Of a DNA stretch of 15,409 nucleotides, positions 1 to 7,497 are shown in pieces. A program made the translations under genes and the position numbers. Positions within the stretch are counted from its first letter, which is position 1; the number at the start of each line of letters is the position of its first letter. Below the pieces are notes generated by a model, which saw only the letters and a list, made by a program, of their open reading frames with translations, ran no database searches and had not been told where the DNA came from. This stretch comes from Terriglobia bacterium (GTDB lineage Bacteria > Acidobacteriota > Terriglobia > UBA7540): assembly GCA_020072905.1 (NCBI GenBank), contig JAIQGB010000269.1, positions 1 through 15,409 of the forward strand. Direction: 5' to 3'.

Positions 1-407
1 GGTTGTCCCACTTCGACGACATCTGCGACTTTCACAAACGGCGGCGCGCTGGGAGAGGGGGCGTTGTAGAAGGTCCCAACGATGGGAGATTTGATGATAT
101 GGACGTCCTCAACGATCTCCGAGGGCACACCGTCCGCAGAGGTCACTGAAGCGGCGGCGACGGGAACCGGACTCGGTGGCGAAGGCGGCGAGGCCCAGGC
201 CGGCGGCAAACTCGAACTGGAAGCGCTCGAATTGCCACCCTCCGCTGCGGCGTTTCCGCGCTTGATGCGGATCCGAACGCCGCCTTTCTCCATTTCGAAC
301 TCACTGATCTCCCGCTCGACGAGAACGTCAATCAGTTCGCAGATTTCCTTCAGGTTCCAGGCGCCACCTGAACCTTCCCGTCCGCGGGATGTGCTCTTGC
401 CGGGCAT
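1..407 (-). CDS. accB: Biotin carboxyl carrier protein of acetyl-CoA carboxylase, N-terminal part (cut by the window edge)
   Basis: AccB carries the biotin that shuttles carboxyl groups from biotin carboxylase to the carboxyltransferase in the first step of fatty-acid synthesis, in the cytoplasm. About 135 residues are visible. Residues 17-50 are the usual N-terminal helix and strand (WNLKEICELIDVLVERE, then a G-V-R-I-R-I-K-R strand). A Ser/Pro/Ala-rich linker follows at about 52-90. The biotinyl domain then starts with the hallmark VGTFYNAPSPSAPPFVKV at about 110-127. The biotinylated lysine (expected in an AMKM-type motif) lies beyond the left edge, so it cannot be checked. The start is ATG at 407, with GGAG about 8 bases upstream. 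The gene follows the Xaa-Pro aminopeptidase gene by 59 bases on the same strand, an order known from other bacteria, and accC would be expected next. Confidence 0.95.
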   Translation of the reverse strand, partial: MPGKSTSRGREGSGGAWNLKEICELIDVLVEREISEFEMEKGGVRIRIKRGNAAAEGGNSSASSSSLPPAWASPPSPPSPVPVAAASVTSADGVPSEIVEDVHIIKSPIVGTFYNAPSPSAPPFVKVADVVEVGQ

Positions 408-466
408 GTGATGAGCTCCGCTCGGGCGGCCCTGCGGCCGCTCCACTCAGGATAAGGATCGCGCGC

Positions 467-1567
467 CTACAAAATAATCCAGTCGTCCTTCGAGGCCGTG
501 GTGAGGACTTCCGGGCCGTCGCTGCCCACCAGAACCGTGTCTTCGATCCGAATGCCGCCCAGGCCTTCGAGGTAAACTCCCGGCTCAACCGTGATGACGC
601 AACCTGCTTCCAGGCGCTGGGTCTCGCCTCGACCCAGGCGGGGCCTTTCGTGGATCTCGAGTCCGACGCCGTGACCCGTGCTATGCGTGAAGTACCTCGC
701 CAAGCCGTGTCGCCCGAGCGCACCCCTGGCCGCCCGGTCCACGTCTCCCGCCCGAACACCTTCCCGCACGACCGCGAGTGCCCGCTCTTGAGCGTCCTGA
801 ACCGCGGCATAAAGACGGCGCAAGCGCGCTCTGGGCTTGCCCAAGTGCACGGTACGAGTCATGTCGGCGGCATATCCACATAGTATAGCACCGAGGTCCA
901 GGATTACCAACTCACTTTTCTTCAACAACTTGGAGGAAGCACGCGCGTGCGGCCAGGCTCCCCGCGCACCCGAAGCCACAATTGTTTCAAAGGCCGCGCC
1001 CTCGGCGCCCCGGCGACGCATGCGGTATTCGATTTCCGCGGCCAAGTCCCTTTCCCGCGTACCGGGCCGGAGGAGCGGCCGGACATCTTCGAGCGCCTGC
1101 GCAGTGGCCCGCGCGGCCTGCCGAATATATTCGATCTCCTCTTCGTCTTTGATGCAGCGCAGCTCCTCAATCAGGCCCCCTGCATTCTTGAAAGAGATCT
1201 TCGGGCACTGCGTTTTCAGGTCTTGCGCAGCGGCGCAGGTAAGATGCGTTTCCTCGAACCCAGTCACTCTGGGAAGCCGTTTGGCCAGCCACTCGCCCGC
1301 GGTTTTGAGGAGACCGCGTTTGGCCTCGACGATTGTCACGCCTCGCGCCTCTTCCCTGGCCTGGAGCGTGTAGCGGGGATCCACCCAAAGGGACGCTTCG
1401 CCGGCGGCGCCGAAGGCAGCCGCCCCGGCGCTCCCCCGGAAGCCTGTCAGATAGAAAATGTTGACAGGGCTCGAAACTAGCAGGAAGGGTAGCTTCTTTT
1501 CCTCCAGCCGCGCCCGTAGGCGCGCTTGGCGCGAGAGAAGCGGATTGGAATCGTCCCGCTGGCTCAT
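467..1567 (-). CDS. pepP: M24 family Xaa-Pro aminopeptidase
   Basis: This is a cytoplasmic metallopeptidase that removes N-terminal residues ahead of proline. The 366-residue protein has a creatinase-type N-terminal domain (about 12-138) and a pita-bread catalytic domain (about 145-355). The dimetal ligands are all in place: D224 (in LDLGA), D235 (in AADMTRT), H299 (in HSTGHGVG), E328 (in TVEPGVY) and E342 (in RIEDTVLV). H207 in the PHARAS motif is the usual substrate-side histidine. Length and domains match the short bacterial Xaa-Pro peptidases often found next to efp and accB; no efp is present here. The family alone does not separate aminopeptidase P from prolidase, so the symbol is a best guess. 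I chose ATG at 1567. In-frame GTG (1573) and TTG (1579) lie upstream, but none of the three has a normal ribosome binding site; the terminator hairpin of the pil operon sits immediately upstream. Confidence 0.92.
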   Translation of the reverse strand: MSQRDDSNPLLSRQARLRARLEEKKLPFLLVSSPVNIFYLTGFRGSAGAAAFGAAGEASLWVDPRYTLQAREEARGVTIVEAKRGLLKTAGEWLAKRLPRVTGFEETHLTCAAAQDLKTQCPKISFKNAGGLIEELRCIKDEEEIEYIRQAARATAQALEDVRPLLRPGTRERDLAAEIEYRMRRRGAEGAAFETIVASGARGAWPHARASSKLLKKSELVILDLGAILCGYAADMTRTVHLGKPRARLRRLYAAVQDAQERALAVVREGVRAGDVDRAARGALGRHGLARYFTHSTGHGVGLEIHERPRLGRGETQRLEAGCVITVEPGVYLEGLGGIRIEDTVLVGSDGPEVLTTASKDDWIIL

Positions 1568-1569
1568 GG

Positions 1570-1593
1570 TCACAAACAAAAGGGAGGAGACAT
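1570..1593 (-). other. Possible seven-codon leader reading frame inside the terminator hairpin
   Basis: On the minus strand an ATG at 1593 follows GGGAGGAG by 4 bases and opens a reading frame of seven codons (MSPPFCL) that stops at TGA (1572-1570). Two bases later comes the ATG of the peptidase gene. The only good Shine-Dalgarno sequence near the peptidase start belongs to this mini-frame and is buried in the hairpin stem. Translation of the peptidase could therefore depend on the mini-frame, but this may be chance: the purine-rich stem would look like a ribosome binding site anyway. Confidence 0.25.
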
Positions 1594-1607
1594 CTGTCTC
1601 CTCCCTT
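1571..1607 (-). terminator. Rho-independent terminator of the pil operon
   Basis: Downstream of the pilQ stop, the minus strand reads a perfect 12-base-pair stem (AAGGGAGGAGAC / GTCTCCTCCCTT, 1580-1607) with a 4-base loop, followed directly by TTGTTTG. With the last stem pairs this gives a run of T-rich RNA, the expected intrinsic terminator layout. It lies 30 bases after the pilQ stop and just ahead of the peptidase gene, so it should separate pil transcription from pepP-accB, at least partly. Confidence 0.75.
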
Positions 1608-1637
1608 GAAGCCCTTCAAATACCGAGATCCCGGGCG

Positions 1638-4106
1638 CTAGCCAGGTAGCACCTTGGGGGAAACAAAGAACAGCAACTCCTGATCGTTGGATCGGACGTT
1701 ACTCGTCTTGAAGAGGTGGCCGAGGACCGGAATGCTGCCGAGCAGGGGGACATAACTCGCCGACTTGGATCGGACACTGACCGTAACGCCACCGAAAACC
1801 ACGGTGCCGCCGTCGGGCACCAGAACCTGGGTCGTCGCCTGTTGCGTATTGATACTGACGTTCCCTACCCCCAGAATCAGGTCCCCAGGTGATGAGTTCG
1901 TCACGTTGATATCAAGGAAGATGTTTCCATCGTCGGTCACTTGCGGCGTGACCTTCAAAGTTAGGGCAGCGCTCACATACGTCGCCGTGGGGGTGTTGTT
2001 GATCACCGTCTGAATGGGAATCTGAGTGCCTTGGGTGACCGTGCCCGGCACGTTGTTCTGGGTAACGATCGTAGGTTTGGAAATGGTCTTGGCTTGACCA
2101 CGGTCTTCTTGGGCCGCGATGGCCGCATTGATAATGTAGCGCGCACCGGCGTTGGTGATCGCGTATACACCGAACCCGGTGACAGTCTGAGTGGTCACCA
2201 AGGGCGTTTGCCCGGAGCCGTTGGTTACCGAACCCGTCCCGGACCCTCCGGCGGTCCCGGTCCCGTTAATGATTTTGTTGTCGCTATCCACCTGGAGGTT
2301 CCGGTTGCCGTACGCTCCCGAGAGCGATGCCGCCAGCGTACGCGCGAAATTGGCGCTGGCCTGGATGATTCTCGCCTCAATGGATACCTGCTTCGCTTTT
2401 TTGTCGAGGCGAATGATGATGGACTCGACGACGGGAATCTGCGTCTGGATGTCGGAAACGATCAGCGTGTTGGTGCGCTCGTCCACCAGAATGTTGCCGC
2501 GCTTGCTGAGCGCACCGCCGCCCGCCCAGGATTTGATCATCGTGGCGATCGTTGAAGCCTTGGCGTAATTGACCGGACGGAACACGGTGACCAGCGGCTG
2601 CGCATCCTCGCGCGCCTGGGCCAGTTTGGTTGCCCCCTCCTGCTCGGCGGTCAAAGTTTCGACCCGGGCGATGCGCAGGACGTTACCCTCCAGCGTCTTA
2701 CCCAGGCGGTTGTTCTTGAGAACGATGTCGAGGGCTTGGTCCCAGGGGACCGCGTCCAAAACCAGCGTCACGTTCCCGGTGACATTGGGATCGATGATGA
2801 TATTCAGCCCGCTGATCTCGTGAATTAGCCGGAAGAAATCCTTCAGGTCAACGTCCTTCAGGTTGAGCGAGATCGGCTCGCCGGTGTACTTGGGCTGTTC
2901 CTGGCCGGGGGCCGCAGCCTGCCCTCGCGGAGCCGACATATAGACAGCGCCTGTGCCAGCCATGGTCAGGGCGGCGTGAGCTGCCTGGACGGCCTCCGGA
3001 GCTTCCGCGGGCCTCTCCGGCTTGGGAGCCGCAGCGGCCTCGGGAGACCCGGCAGGTAGAACGCTCCTGAAATCACTGGAGGTTTGAACGGGGAGCGGGG
3101 CGACAGCGGTCGCGGCGGTCTCCTGGTCGGACGCAGGCTCGACGGATTTCACCTCGGCGGGTACAACAGCAGGCGCCGCCGGCGGCAAGGCCTGAGCCAC
3201 AACCTCTTTGCGGGGAGCAGCCGGCATCACCGGCGTCGACCCGGCCGGGCTCGCCACGGGCTGGGCTGGGATGCGGGCTTTCAGCTCCATGCGGACGCCA
3301 CCTGGACGCGCGTGGACGTCGAACGCAGGCTCGCCGACCAAGTCGGCCACCACGCGGACGACGGAGGGATTCGCATCACGGAACTGCCCAACGCGCACCC
3401 CCCGGAGATAGGAGGCCTGCGCCGGATAAGAGCGCGGGCGAGCTTCGCTCTTGGCTCCTTCGAGATCAAGGACGAGGCGTGGGGGATTGCTCAGGCGGAA
3501 AACGTTGAAGGTCGCCGTGCTGGTCGTGGCGATATCCACGAAGGTCGCTCCCGACGCGTCGGTTGTGACCTTGATGCCGGAGACCTTCACCACCTTGCCG
3601 GGGGAAGCCGGAGCGGAGGGGGGCGCCGTCTCCGCCTTCGGGACCGCTGGAGCAGGCGCACTCATAGCAACGGGCTGCGTGCTGCCGGACTGTGCATCCT
3701 CGCCGAACACCAAGCGCAACCCCGCGGGATCACGATGGGTCTCGACGACCTCCGGGCGCTTCAGGTTGACCTGCACGCGGACCACGGGCCTCCCTTGGGC
3801 ATCCGCATATTGGAGGAGGTGGTATCCGCCGAACAGGTCGCCCGCGAGCTGGCCGTCTTTCGCCACGCCGCTCGCCCGGACACCGTACAGGTCGATCAAG
3901 ACCCCATCGGAGGTCGCGCGCACGGCGTTGAACGTGTACCCGCCCTCAATCCGCAGCAGAAGCTGGTGGGAGGAGGCTGGACCTGTCAGGGCAATGGCTT
4001 TCAAGCTCGCCTGGGGCAAAGCCGCTTGGTCGCGGCTCTGGGCGAGAGAGATCGTCCCCAAGATCAACGACATCACCGTGAGTGAAAGGATAGCTTTGCG
4101 TCTCAT
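1638..4106 (-). CDS. pilQ: Type IV pilus outer-membrane secretin PilQ
   Basis: PilQ forms the ring-shaped outer-membrane channel through which the pilus fibre passes. The 822-residue protein starts with a signal peptide (charged MRRK, hydrophobic core, likely cleavage after about residue 23). Two AMIN-type beta domains (about 33-138 and 173-280) are expected to bind peptidoglycan. A long Ala/Pro-rich linker (about 280-405) leads to the STN domain (about 411-480), an N1 secretin ring domain (about 503-570) and the secretin barrel (about 640-820). The barrel has the family features VLVPDGGTVVFGG and a closing VPLLGSIPVLGHLF segment near the end. I prefer ATG at 4106: GGAG stands 7 bases upstream. 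The in-frame GTG at 4112 overlaps the pilP stop as GTGA but has almost no space to that site. It is the last gene of the operon. Confidence 0.96.
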   Translation of the reverse strand: MRRKAILSLTVMSLILGTISLAQSRDQAALPQASLKAIALTGPASSHQLLLRIEGGYTFNAVRATSDGVLIDLYGVRASGVAKDGQLAGDLFGGYHLLQYADAQGRPVVRVQVNLKRPEVVETHRDPAGLRLVFGEDAQSGSTQPVAMSAPAPAVPKAETAPPSAPASPGKVVKVSGIKVTTDASGATFVDIATTSTATFNVFRLSNPPRLVLDLEGAKSEARPRSYPAQASYLRGVRVGQFRDANPSVVRVVADLVGEPAFDVHARPGGVRMELKARIPAQPVASPAGSTPVMPAAPRKEVVAQALPPAAPAVVPAEVKSVEPASDQETAATAVAPLPVQTSSDFRSVLPAGSPEAAAAPKPERPAEAPEAVQAAHAALTMAGTGAVYMSAPRGQAAAPGQEQPKYTGEPISLNLKDVDLKDFFRLIHEISGLNIIIDPNVTGNVTLVLDAVPWDQALDIVLKNNRLGKTLEGNVLRIARVETLTAEQEGATKLAQAREDAQPLVTVFRPVNYAKASTIATMIKSWAGGGALSKRGNILVDERTNTLIVSDIQTQIPVVESIIIRLDKKAKQVSIEARIIQASANFARTLAASLSGAYGNRNLQVDSDNKIINGTGTAGGSGTGSVTNGSGQTPLVTTQTVTGFGVYAITNAGARYIINAAIAAQEDRGQAKTISKPTIVTQNNVPGTVTQGTQIPIQTVINNTPTATYVSAALTLKVTPQVTDDGNIFLDINVTNSSPGDLILGVGNVSINTQQATTQVLVPDGGTVVFGGVTVSVRSKSASYVPLLGSIPVLGHLFKTSNVRSNDQELLFFVSPKVLPG

Positions 4107-4108
4107 CT

Positions 4109-4714
4109 TCACGCTCCAGGGCCCTGGCCCAGTCGCTTGACCACATCACGGACCACCACTTTGCCGCTCGAGTCAAGCGCGTTTTCCCGGAATATGACCG
4201 AGTCAGGTGTAATCTTGCTGACGACACCGTTGTAAACCGCGTCGTTTTCACGAAGGAAATAGGCGCGGTTCCTGTTGTTGTCGACGACGGCGATCATGAC
4301 GTTGTTCGTATCGAGCCGTACAATACCCTCCACCCTCAGTTGACCAATGACCAGTCCCCGCATACCCGGTGGGAGTGGGCCCAGGACCTGCTCGGTTCCT
4401 TCCCGACCCGGCGTGGGGGGAGGAGGCAGCTTGAAGGGATCGCGCTTGCCCGCAACGGCTGATTCCTCTGGCGTTTTCGGGGATGTCGCGGTACCCGCCG
4501 TGGGTTTGGGGGCGGGCTTCGGCTTTTTCGCGGTTGCTGCCTTCTTCGGGGAAACGTGCTTGGCGCCGGCCTGTGGAGCTGGGTCGTTATCGAAAGGCAG
4601 GGCCTTGACGCTACGGACCCAAGTCCAGCTCAACAGAATCACAACGAGCGCACCCCCCCAGAGGATCCCGGCCCTCGTGCGGTTAAGCCTGTCTTTGACC
4701 ATGTCCATGTCCAT
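4109..4714 (-). CDS. pilP: Type IV pilus assembly protein PilP
   Basis: PilP links the inner-membrane PilNO complex to the PilQ secretin through the periplasm. The 201-residue protein has one N-terminal membrane segment (about 15-33), a Lys/Pro/Ala-rich linker (about 47-90), the KRDPF motif at 90-94 that typically binds secretin-side partners, and a small beta domain (about 116-195). Well-studied PilP proteins are lipoproteins. This one has no cysteine near the N-terminus, so it should be anchored by its membrane helix. Three ATGs are possible (4714, 4708, 4702); the AGG next to the first suits the second best, so the true start may be two codons later. Its stop overlaps the possible GTG start of pilQ, and it begins 6 bases after the pilO stop, so tight co-translation is likely. 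Confidence 0.9.
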   Translation of the reverse strand: MDMDMVKDRLNRTRAGILWGGALVVILLSWTWVRSVKALPFDNDPAPQAGAKHVSPKKAATAKKPKPAPKPTAGTATSPKTPEESAVAGKRDPFKLPPPPTPGREGTEQVLGPLPPGMRGLVIGQLRVEGIVRLDTNNVMIAVVDNNRNRAYFLRENDAVYNGVVSKITPDSVIFRENALDSSGKVVVRDVVKRLGQGPGA

Positions 4715-4720
4715 CCTGCC

Positions 4721-5338
4721 CTATTTCTTTTTTGGTGCCGGCCCTTTCTTCGGCGGCGGCTGTTGACGGTTGTAATAGGTCGTAATGACACAGTTCGCGC
4801 CCACCGTCTCGTTGGGGGCGATGGTGAAGGTCCCTTGCCCCCCTCCCGGCGGAGGACCAAGTGCCAAGTTGGTGGCGCTCACTATGCGATCTTGCTTGGA
4901 CAGCCGCGCAAAGAAGTTCCGCATGGCGTAATAGGTTCCGTCGATGCGGACATTGAAAGGCAGCTCAATGTAGTAGTCCCGGGCCACCGGCGGCTGGGCC
5001 ACGAAAGTGCGGAGGTGAATCGCGGCGGACGTGGAGGTGTCGTAGACCATTCTCACAAACTGGTCGGTCGCTGCCTCGTCCGGGACGATCGAGCGGAGGG
5101 TCGCCAATTGCGTCTCGAGCTGCGCGATGCGGTTGAGGAGTTCCGTCCGCTCCCGCTCCACGGCTTGGTTTCTCAGGTTTTCCTCTTTCAGCTTCGTGAC
5201 TTCCGCGTCGAGGCGGTCACGTTGAGCGGAAAGCGGCAGCACGTATAAGTAGAAAACCACGCCCGCCGCGACCACAGCAACTCCGGCGAGGATCGCCCCC
5301 TGGACGGCAGCGGGTAGATCATTGAAGCTCTTGGCCAT
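4721..5338 (-). CDS. pilO: Type IV pilus inner-membrane protein PilO
   Basis: PilO pairs with PilN in the inner membrane and positions the pilus machine under the secretin. The 205-residue protein has a short cytoplasmic N-terminus, one membrane helix (about 14-34), a coiled coil (about 38-82, rich in Glu, Arg, Lys and Leu) and a periplasmic ferredoxin-like domain (about 90-180) with the typical PVARDYYIELPFNVRIDGTY stretch. It ends in a Pro/Lys-rich tail. The start ATG at 5338 has GGGGAGA about 7 bases upstream. It begins 12 bases after pilN and sits between pilN and pilP, the standard order. Similarity within the PilO family is low, so the order and the topology carry much of the call. Confidence 0.92.
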   Translation of the reverse strand: MAKSFNDLPAAVQGAILAGVAVVAAGVVFYLYVLPLSAQRDRLDAEVTKLKEENLRNQAVERERTELLNRIAQLETQLATLRSIVPDEAATDQFVRMVYDTSTSAAIHLRTFVAQPPVARDYYIELPFNVRIDGTYYAMRNFFARLSKQDRIVSATNLALGPPPGGGQGTFTIAPNETVGANCVITTYYNRQQPPPKKGPAPKKK

Positions 5339-5350
5339 CGTCGTTCTCCC

Positions 5351-5980
5351 CTAGAGTCCTGCCGGCGGTCGCCCCGGCGCAGCAGATCCCCCGGCCGCCT
5401 GGGCCACCGGGTGCGCGGCCGAAGGTAGCTTGTAGGTGCAGTCCAGGTTGAACTTGAAACTCAACCGGTTGTTCTGATCGTCCTGGTAATACTGCGCCAG
5501 GTGCACATTGTCGAAACTCCCGGAACCCTTCAAATGGGCTATAAAGTTGGCGATGGATTCCACCGAATTCGATTGCCCGCGAATCGACACCCGCGGCCCG
5601 TCCGGGGTGACGGCCAGCAGATAGAGGTCGTTGCTCCGGTTGACGATGTCGCCGAGGCGGTCCATAAAGTCGACGGGGCCGGCTTTGCTATCCTGGAGTT
5701 GCTGGATGGTGTCCTGCCGTTGCTGCAACTGCTGCAACTGCGCGCGATAGCGGTCGTTCTCCGCACGGATCTGGGCCAGACGGTCCCTCTCCCGCTGCTG
5801 CTCGGCTTTTTGCTTGTTCAAGGTATCGATCTGGCTGCTCCAGTATCGATAGAAGAAACCCACAATGCCGAAGGCGACGACCGCACTGACGATGAAGATC
5901 ACCGCGTGACGTGCCACCGTGGGCGGCGGGCCCGCTGCCTTAGTTGGTCTGGCAACTCCCAGCAGATTGATCCTGATCAT
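5351..5980 (-). CDS. pilN: Type IV pilus inner-membrane protein PilN
   Basis: PilN carries PilM on its cytoplasmic tail and pairs with PilO across the membrane. The 209-residue protein begins MIRINLL, the conserved PilN tail that binds the groove of PilM. It then has one membrane helix (about 25-45), a Gln/Arg-rich coiled coil (about 50-97) and a periplasmic ferredoxin-like domain (about 103-185) with a GQSNSVESIANFIAHL helix typical of the family. An Ala/Gly/Pro tail ends it. The start ATG overlaps the stop of pilM as ATGA (5980-5977), a classic coupling arrangement, so damage to the pilM reading frame may also reduce pilN translation. Confidence 0.94.
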   Translation of the reverse strand: MIRINLLGVARPTKAAGPPPTVARHAVIFIVSAVVAFGIVGFFYRYWSSQIDTLNKQKAEQQRERDRLAQIRAENDRYRAQLQQLQQRQDTIQQLQDSKAGPVDFMDRLGDIVNRSNDLYLLAVTPDGPRVSIRGQSNSVESIANFIAHLKGSGSFDNVHLAQYYQDDQNNRLSFKFNLDCTYKLPSAAHPVAQAAGGSAAPGRPPAGL

Positions 5981-6953
5981 GGCGTGTCAAAGCTCCTGAG
6001 CGCCAGCCCCACCGCAACACTCATGCGCGGCGCAATGTCGTCGATGTAACTGGCATCAAACCTCGAGGGATTCACTTCCACCCTCTGAAAAGGATTCATA
6101 ATGTCGACCGGAATATTGAACTCTTCTTTGAGCAGGTCGACGAGCCCTTCGATTCTCGCCGTGCCGCCCGCGACGTAGATCTGTTGGATGTTCTCCGCCG
6201 TGGTGGTCTGACGGAAGAAGTCGAAAGTCTTCTGCACTTCCAGGAGAAGAATCTCGGAAACCGAGCGGATGTGAGTGGTCTTCGCATCCGGCGAGACCGT
6301 GTCCCACCCACCGAAACGTCGCGCGTGAAGAGCGGGACGCCCCCGCGCACGATATTAATGTTCATGATGCTCGCCCCGATGTTGAGCAAAGCAATCATGC
6401 GGTCCGCCGAGGGCTCGTAATTCACCTCGAAGGCGTTCTGCATGGCGAAAGCATCGATATCCACCACCATCGGAACCTTGCCGGCCTGACTGAGAACGTT
6501 GGTGTGATTCAGGATTTTGTCGCGTTTCACCGCCACCAGCATCACGTCAAAACCCGGACCCGCGGTCGCCGGAGCCAACACCTCATAGCTGAGGTTGACG
6601 TCGGCCATGTCAAAGGGAATGTACTGCTGGGCCTCGTAGGGCATGGCCGCCGCCACCTCTGCCTCGCTAGGGGCGTTGACGCTGATCTTTTTCACAATGA
6701 CCGAATGGCCGGAAACCGCCGTGGCGACACTCTTCGTCTTGATCTTGTTTTCAACGAAGATCTTCTCAATGGCATTGGCCACCGTGAATGAGTCCATGAT
6801 CGCGCCGTCCACCACCGTGTCCTGGCCCAGGCCTTCCATCCCCAAATTCACCAACTCGTACTCCGCACCCTTCTTCTTCAGCTCCACCGCCTTGACCGCG
6901 CTTGAACCGATGTCGAGCCCCACCAGCCCTTTTGTTTTTCCCAGTCCAAACAT
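5977..6953 (-). pseudogene. pilM: PilM (actin-like pilus assembly ATPase) with a frame change and an apparent internal deletion
   Basis: PilM is the cytoplasmic actin-like protein that binds the PilN tail. The first 216 or so codons (from ATG 6953) are normal: GLDIGSSAVKAVEL phosphate loop, YEAQQYIPFD, VVDIDAFAMQNAFEVNYEP, LLNIGAS and FTRDVSVGG. At about 6303 the family sequence jumps to the next frame, resuming as DTVSPDAKTTHIRSVSEILL, then VQKTFDFF, YVAGGTARIEGL and VGLALRSFD, down to the stop at 5977. The roughly 22-25 residues that PilM normally has between VGG and this part are absent, so a deletion of 3n+1 bases explains both the loss and the shift. The first frame alone reads 285 residues, the last 69 unrelated, and stops at 6096. 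The start has GGGGG upstream and lies 12 bases after the HTH gene. A sequencing or assembly error remains possible. Confidence 0.85.
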
Positions 6954-6965
6954 GTGCGCTGCCCC

Positions 6966-7187
6966 CTACCGGACGCCGGCGCGGAACTTCCGCCCAACGT
7001 GCTCCTCGCGTTGCGTGCTTTGCTTTTCCATCCAGCGGTCCAGAACGGTTTTCTTGAATTTCCAGCGATTGCCGAGTTTGAAGGCCGGGATCCGCTCCTC
7101 GTACACGTACTTGTAAAGTGTCTCCCGCGAAACCCCCAGGTACTCGGACGCCTCGCGAATGCCCATGACTTCTCGAGTTTCAGCCAT
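6966..7187 (-). CDS. Small excisionase-family (MerR-like) helix-turn-helix DNA-binding protein
   Basis: The 73-residue protein is almost entirely a HTH_17 / excisionase-type winged helix. GIREASEYLGVSRETLYKYV (about 9-28) is the helix-turn-helix, and RIPAFKLGNRWKFKKTVLDRWM (about 33-54) is the wing and last helix. The family binds DNA; no enzyme domain is attached. It is the first gene after the promoter at 7287-7316 and ends 12 bases before pilM, so it should be in the same transcript and may regulate the pilus operon or its own promoter. Nothing phage-like surrounds it, so a role as true phage excisionase is unlikely. The start ATG at 7187 has no clear ribosome binding site; ATG at codon 8 (7166), behind GAGAAG, is an alternative. 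Confidence 0.85.
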   Translation of the reverse strand: MAETREVMGIREASEYLGVSRETLYKYVYEERIPAFKLGNRWKFKKTVLDRWMEKQSTQREEHVGRKFRAGVR

Positions 7188-7259
7188 AAACCCAGCCTTT
7201 GGTGCGAAAGGCTCGCTTGAACTGCTTAAGCCAAGATCTGCGAATCGAACGGTTGAAAA

Positions 7260-7274
7260 CCCCGGGAAACGGGG
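7260..7274 (-). other. Small GC hairpin in the pil operon leader
   Basis: Just after the predicted transcription start, the leader reads CCCCG-TTTCC-CGGGG followed by TTTT. A 5-base-pair stem with four T could be a weak pause or attenuation site, but it is short and may have no role. Confidence 0.3.
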
Positions 7275-7286
7275 CCATTGCTGCCG

Positions 7287-7316
7287 CTTATACGTCCAAT
7301 TCTATGTGGATGTCAA
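7287..7316 (-). promoter_or_regulatory. Sigma70-type promoter of the HTH-pilMNOPQ operon
   Basis: On the minus strand a perfect TTGACA (7316-7311) is followed after 18 bases by TATAAG (7292-7287). Directly upstream lies an A-tract (seven A, about 7317-7325) that could act as an UP element. Transcription should start near 7280, giving a leader of about 93 bases before the HTH gene. It is the best promoter match I saw in the window and points at the pil operon. Confidence 0.65.
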
Positions 7317-7497
7317 GTCTTTTTTTGTATGTCTTATGGTTTTTGTCTGGAATTGTGGGGGTGTTATGGAGGGAATCTGGTCAAAAATCGCAATATGTTG
7401 TGTTTGCCTCCTGGGGAGGCACTGCATCTTGGGGAATTCGCCCTCCGCCGTCCAACCAATATGCGTTTTGCCCCTGCGGACACTCCATTCCGCACTC

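Noticed and set aside
3084..4085. 333-codon plus-strand open frame antisense to pilQ
   Set aside because: Low-complexity Arg/Gly-rich product, the expected shadow of the Ala/Pro-rich part of pilQ.
6096..6303. Programmed ribosomal frameshift as the sole explanation for split pilM
   Set aside because: No slippery heptamer was seen at the junction, and a conserved block of about 22-25 residues is missing as well, which frameshifting would not remove.
6966..7187. HTH gene as part of a prophage or integrative element
   Set aside because: No integrase, attachment-site repeats, phage genes or compositional break surround it, and it lies in line with the pil operon.
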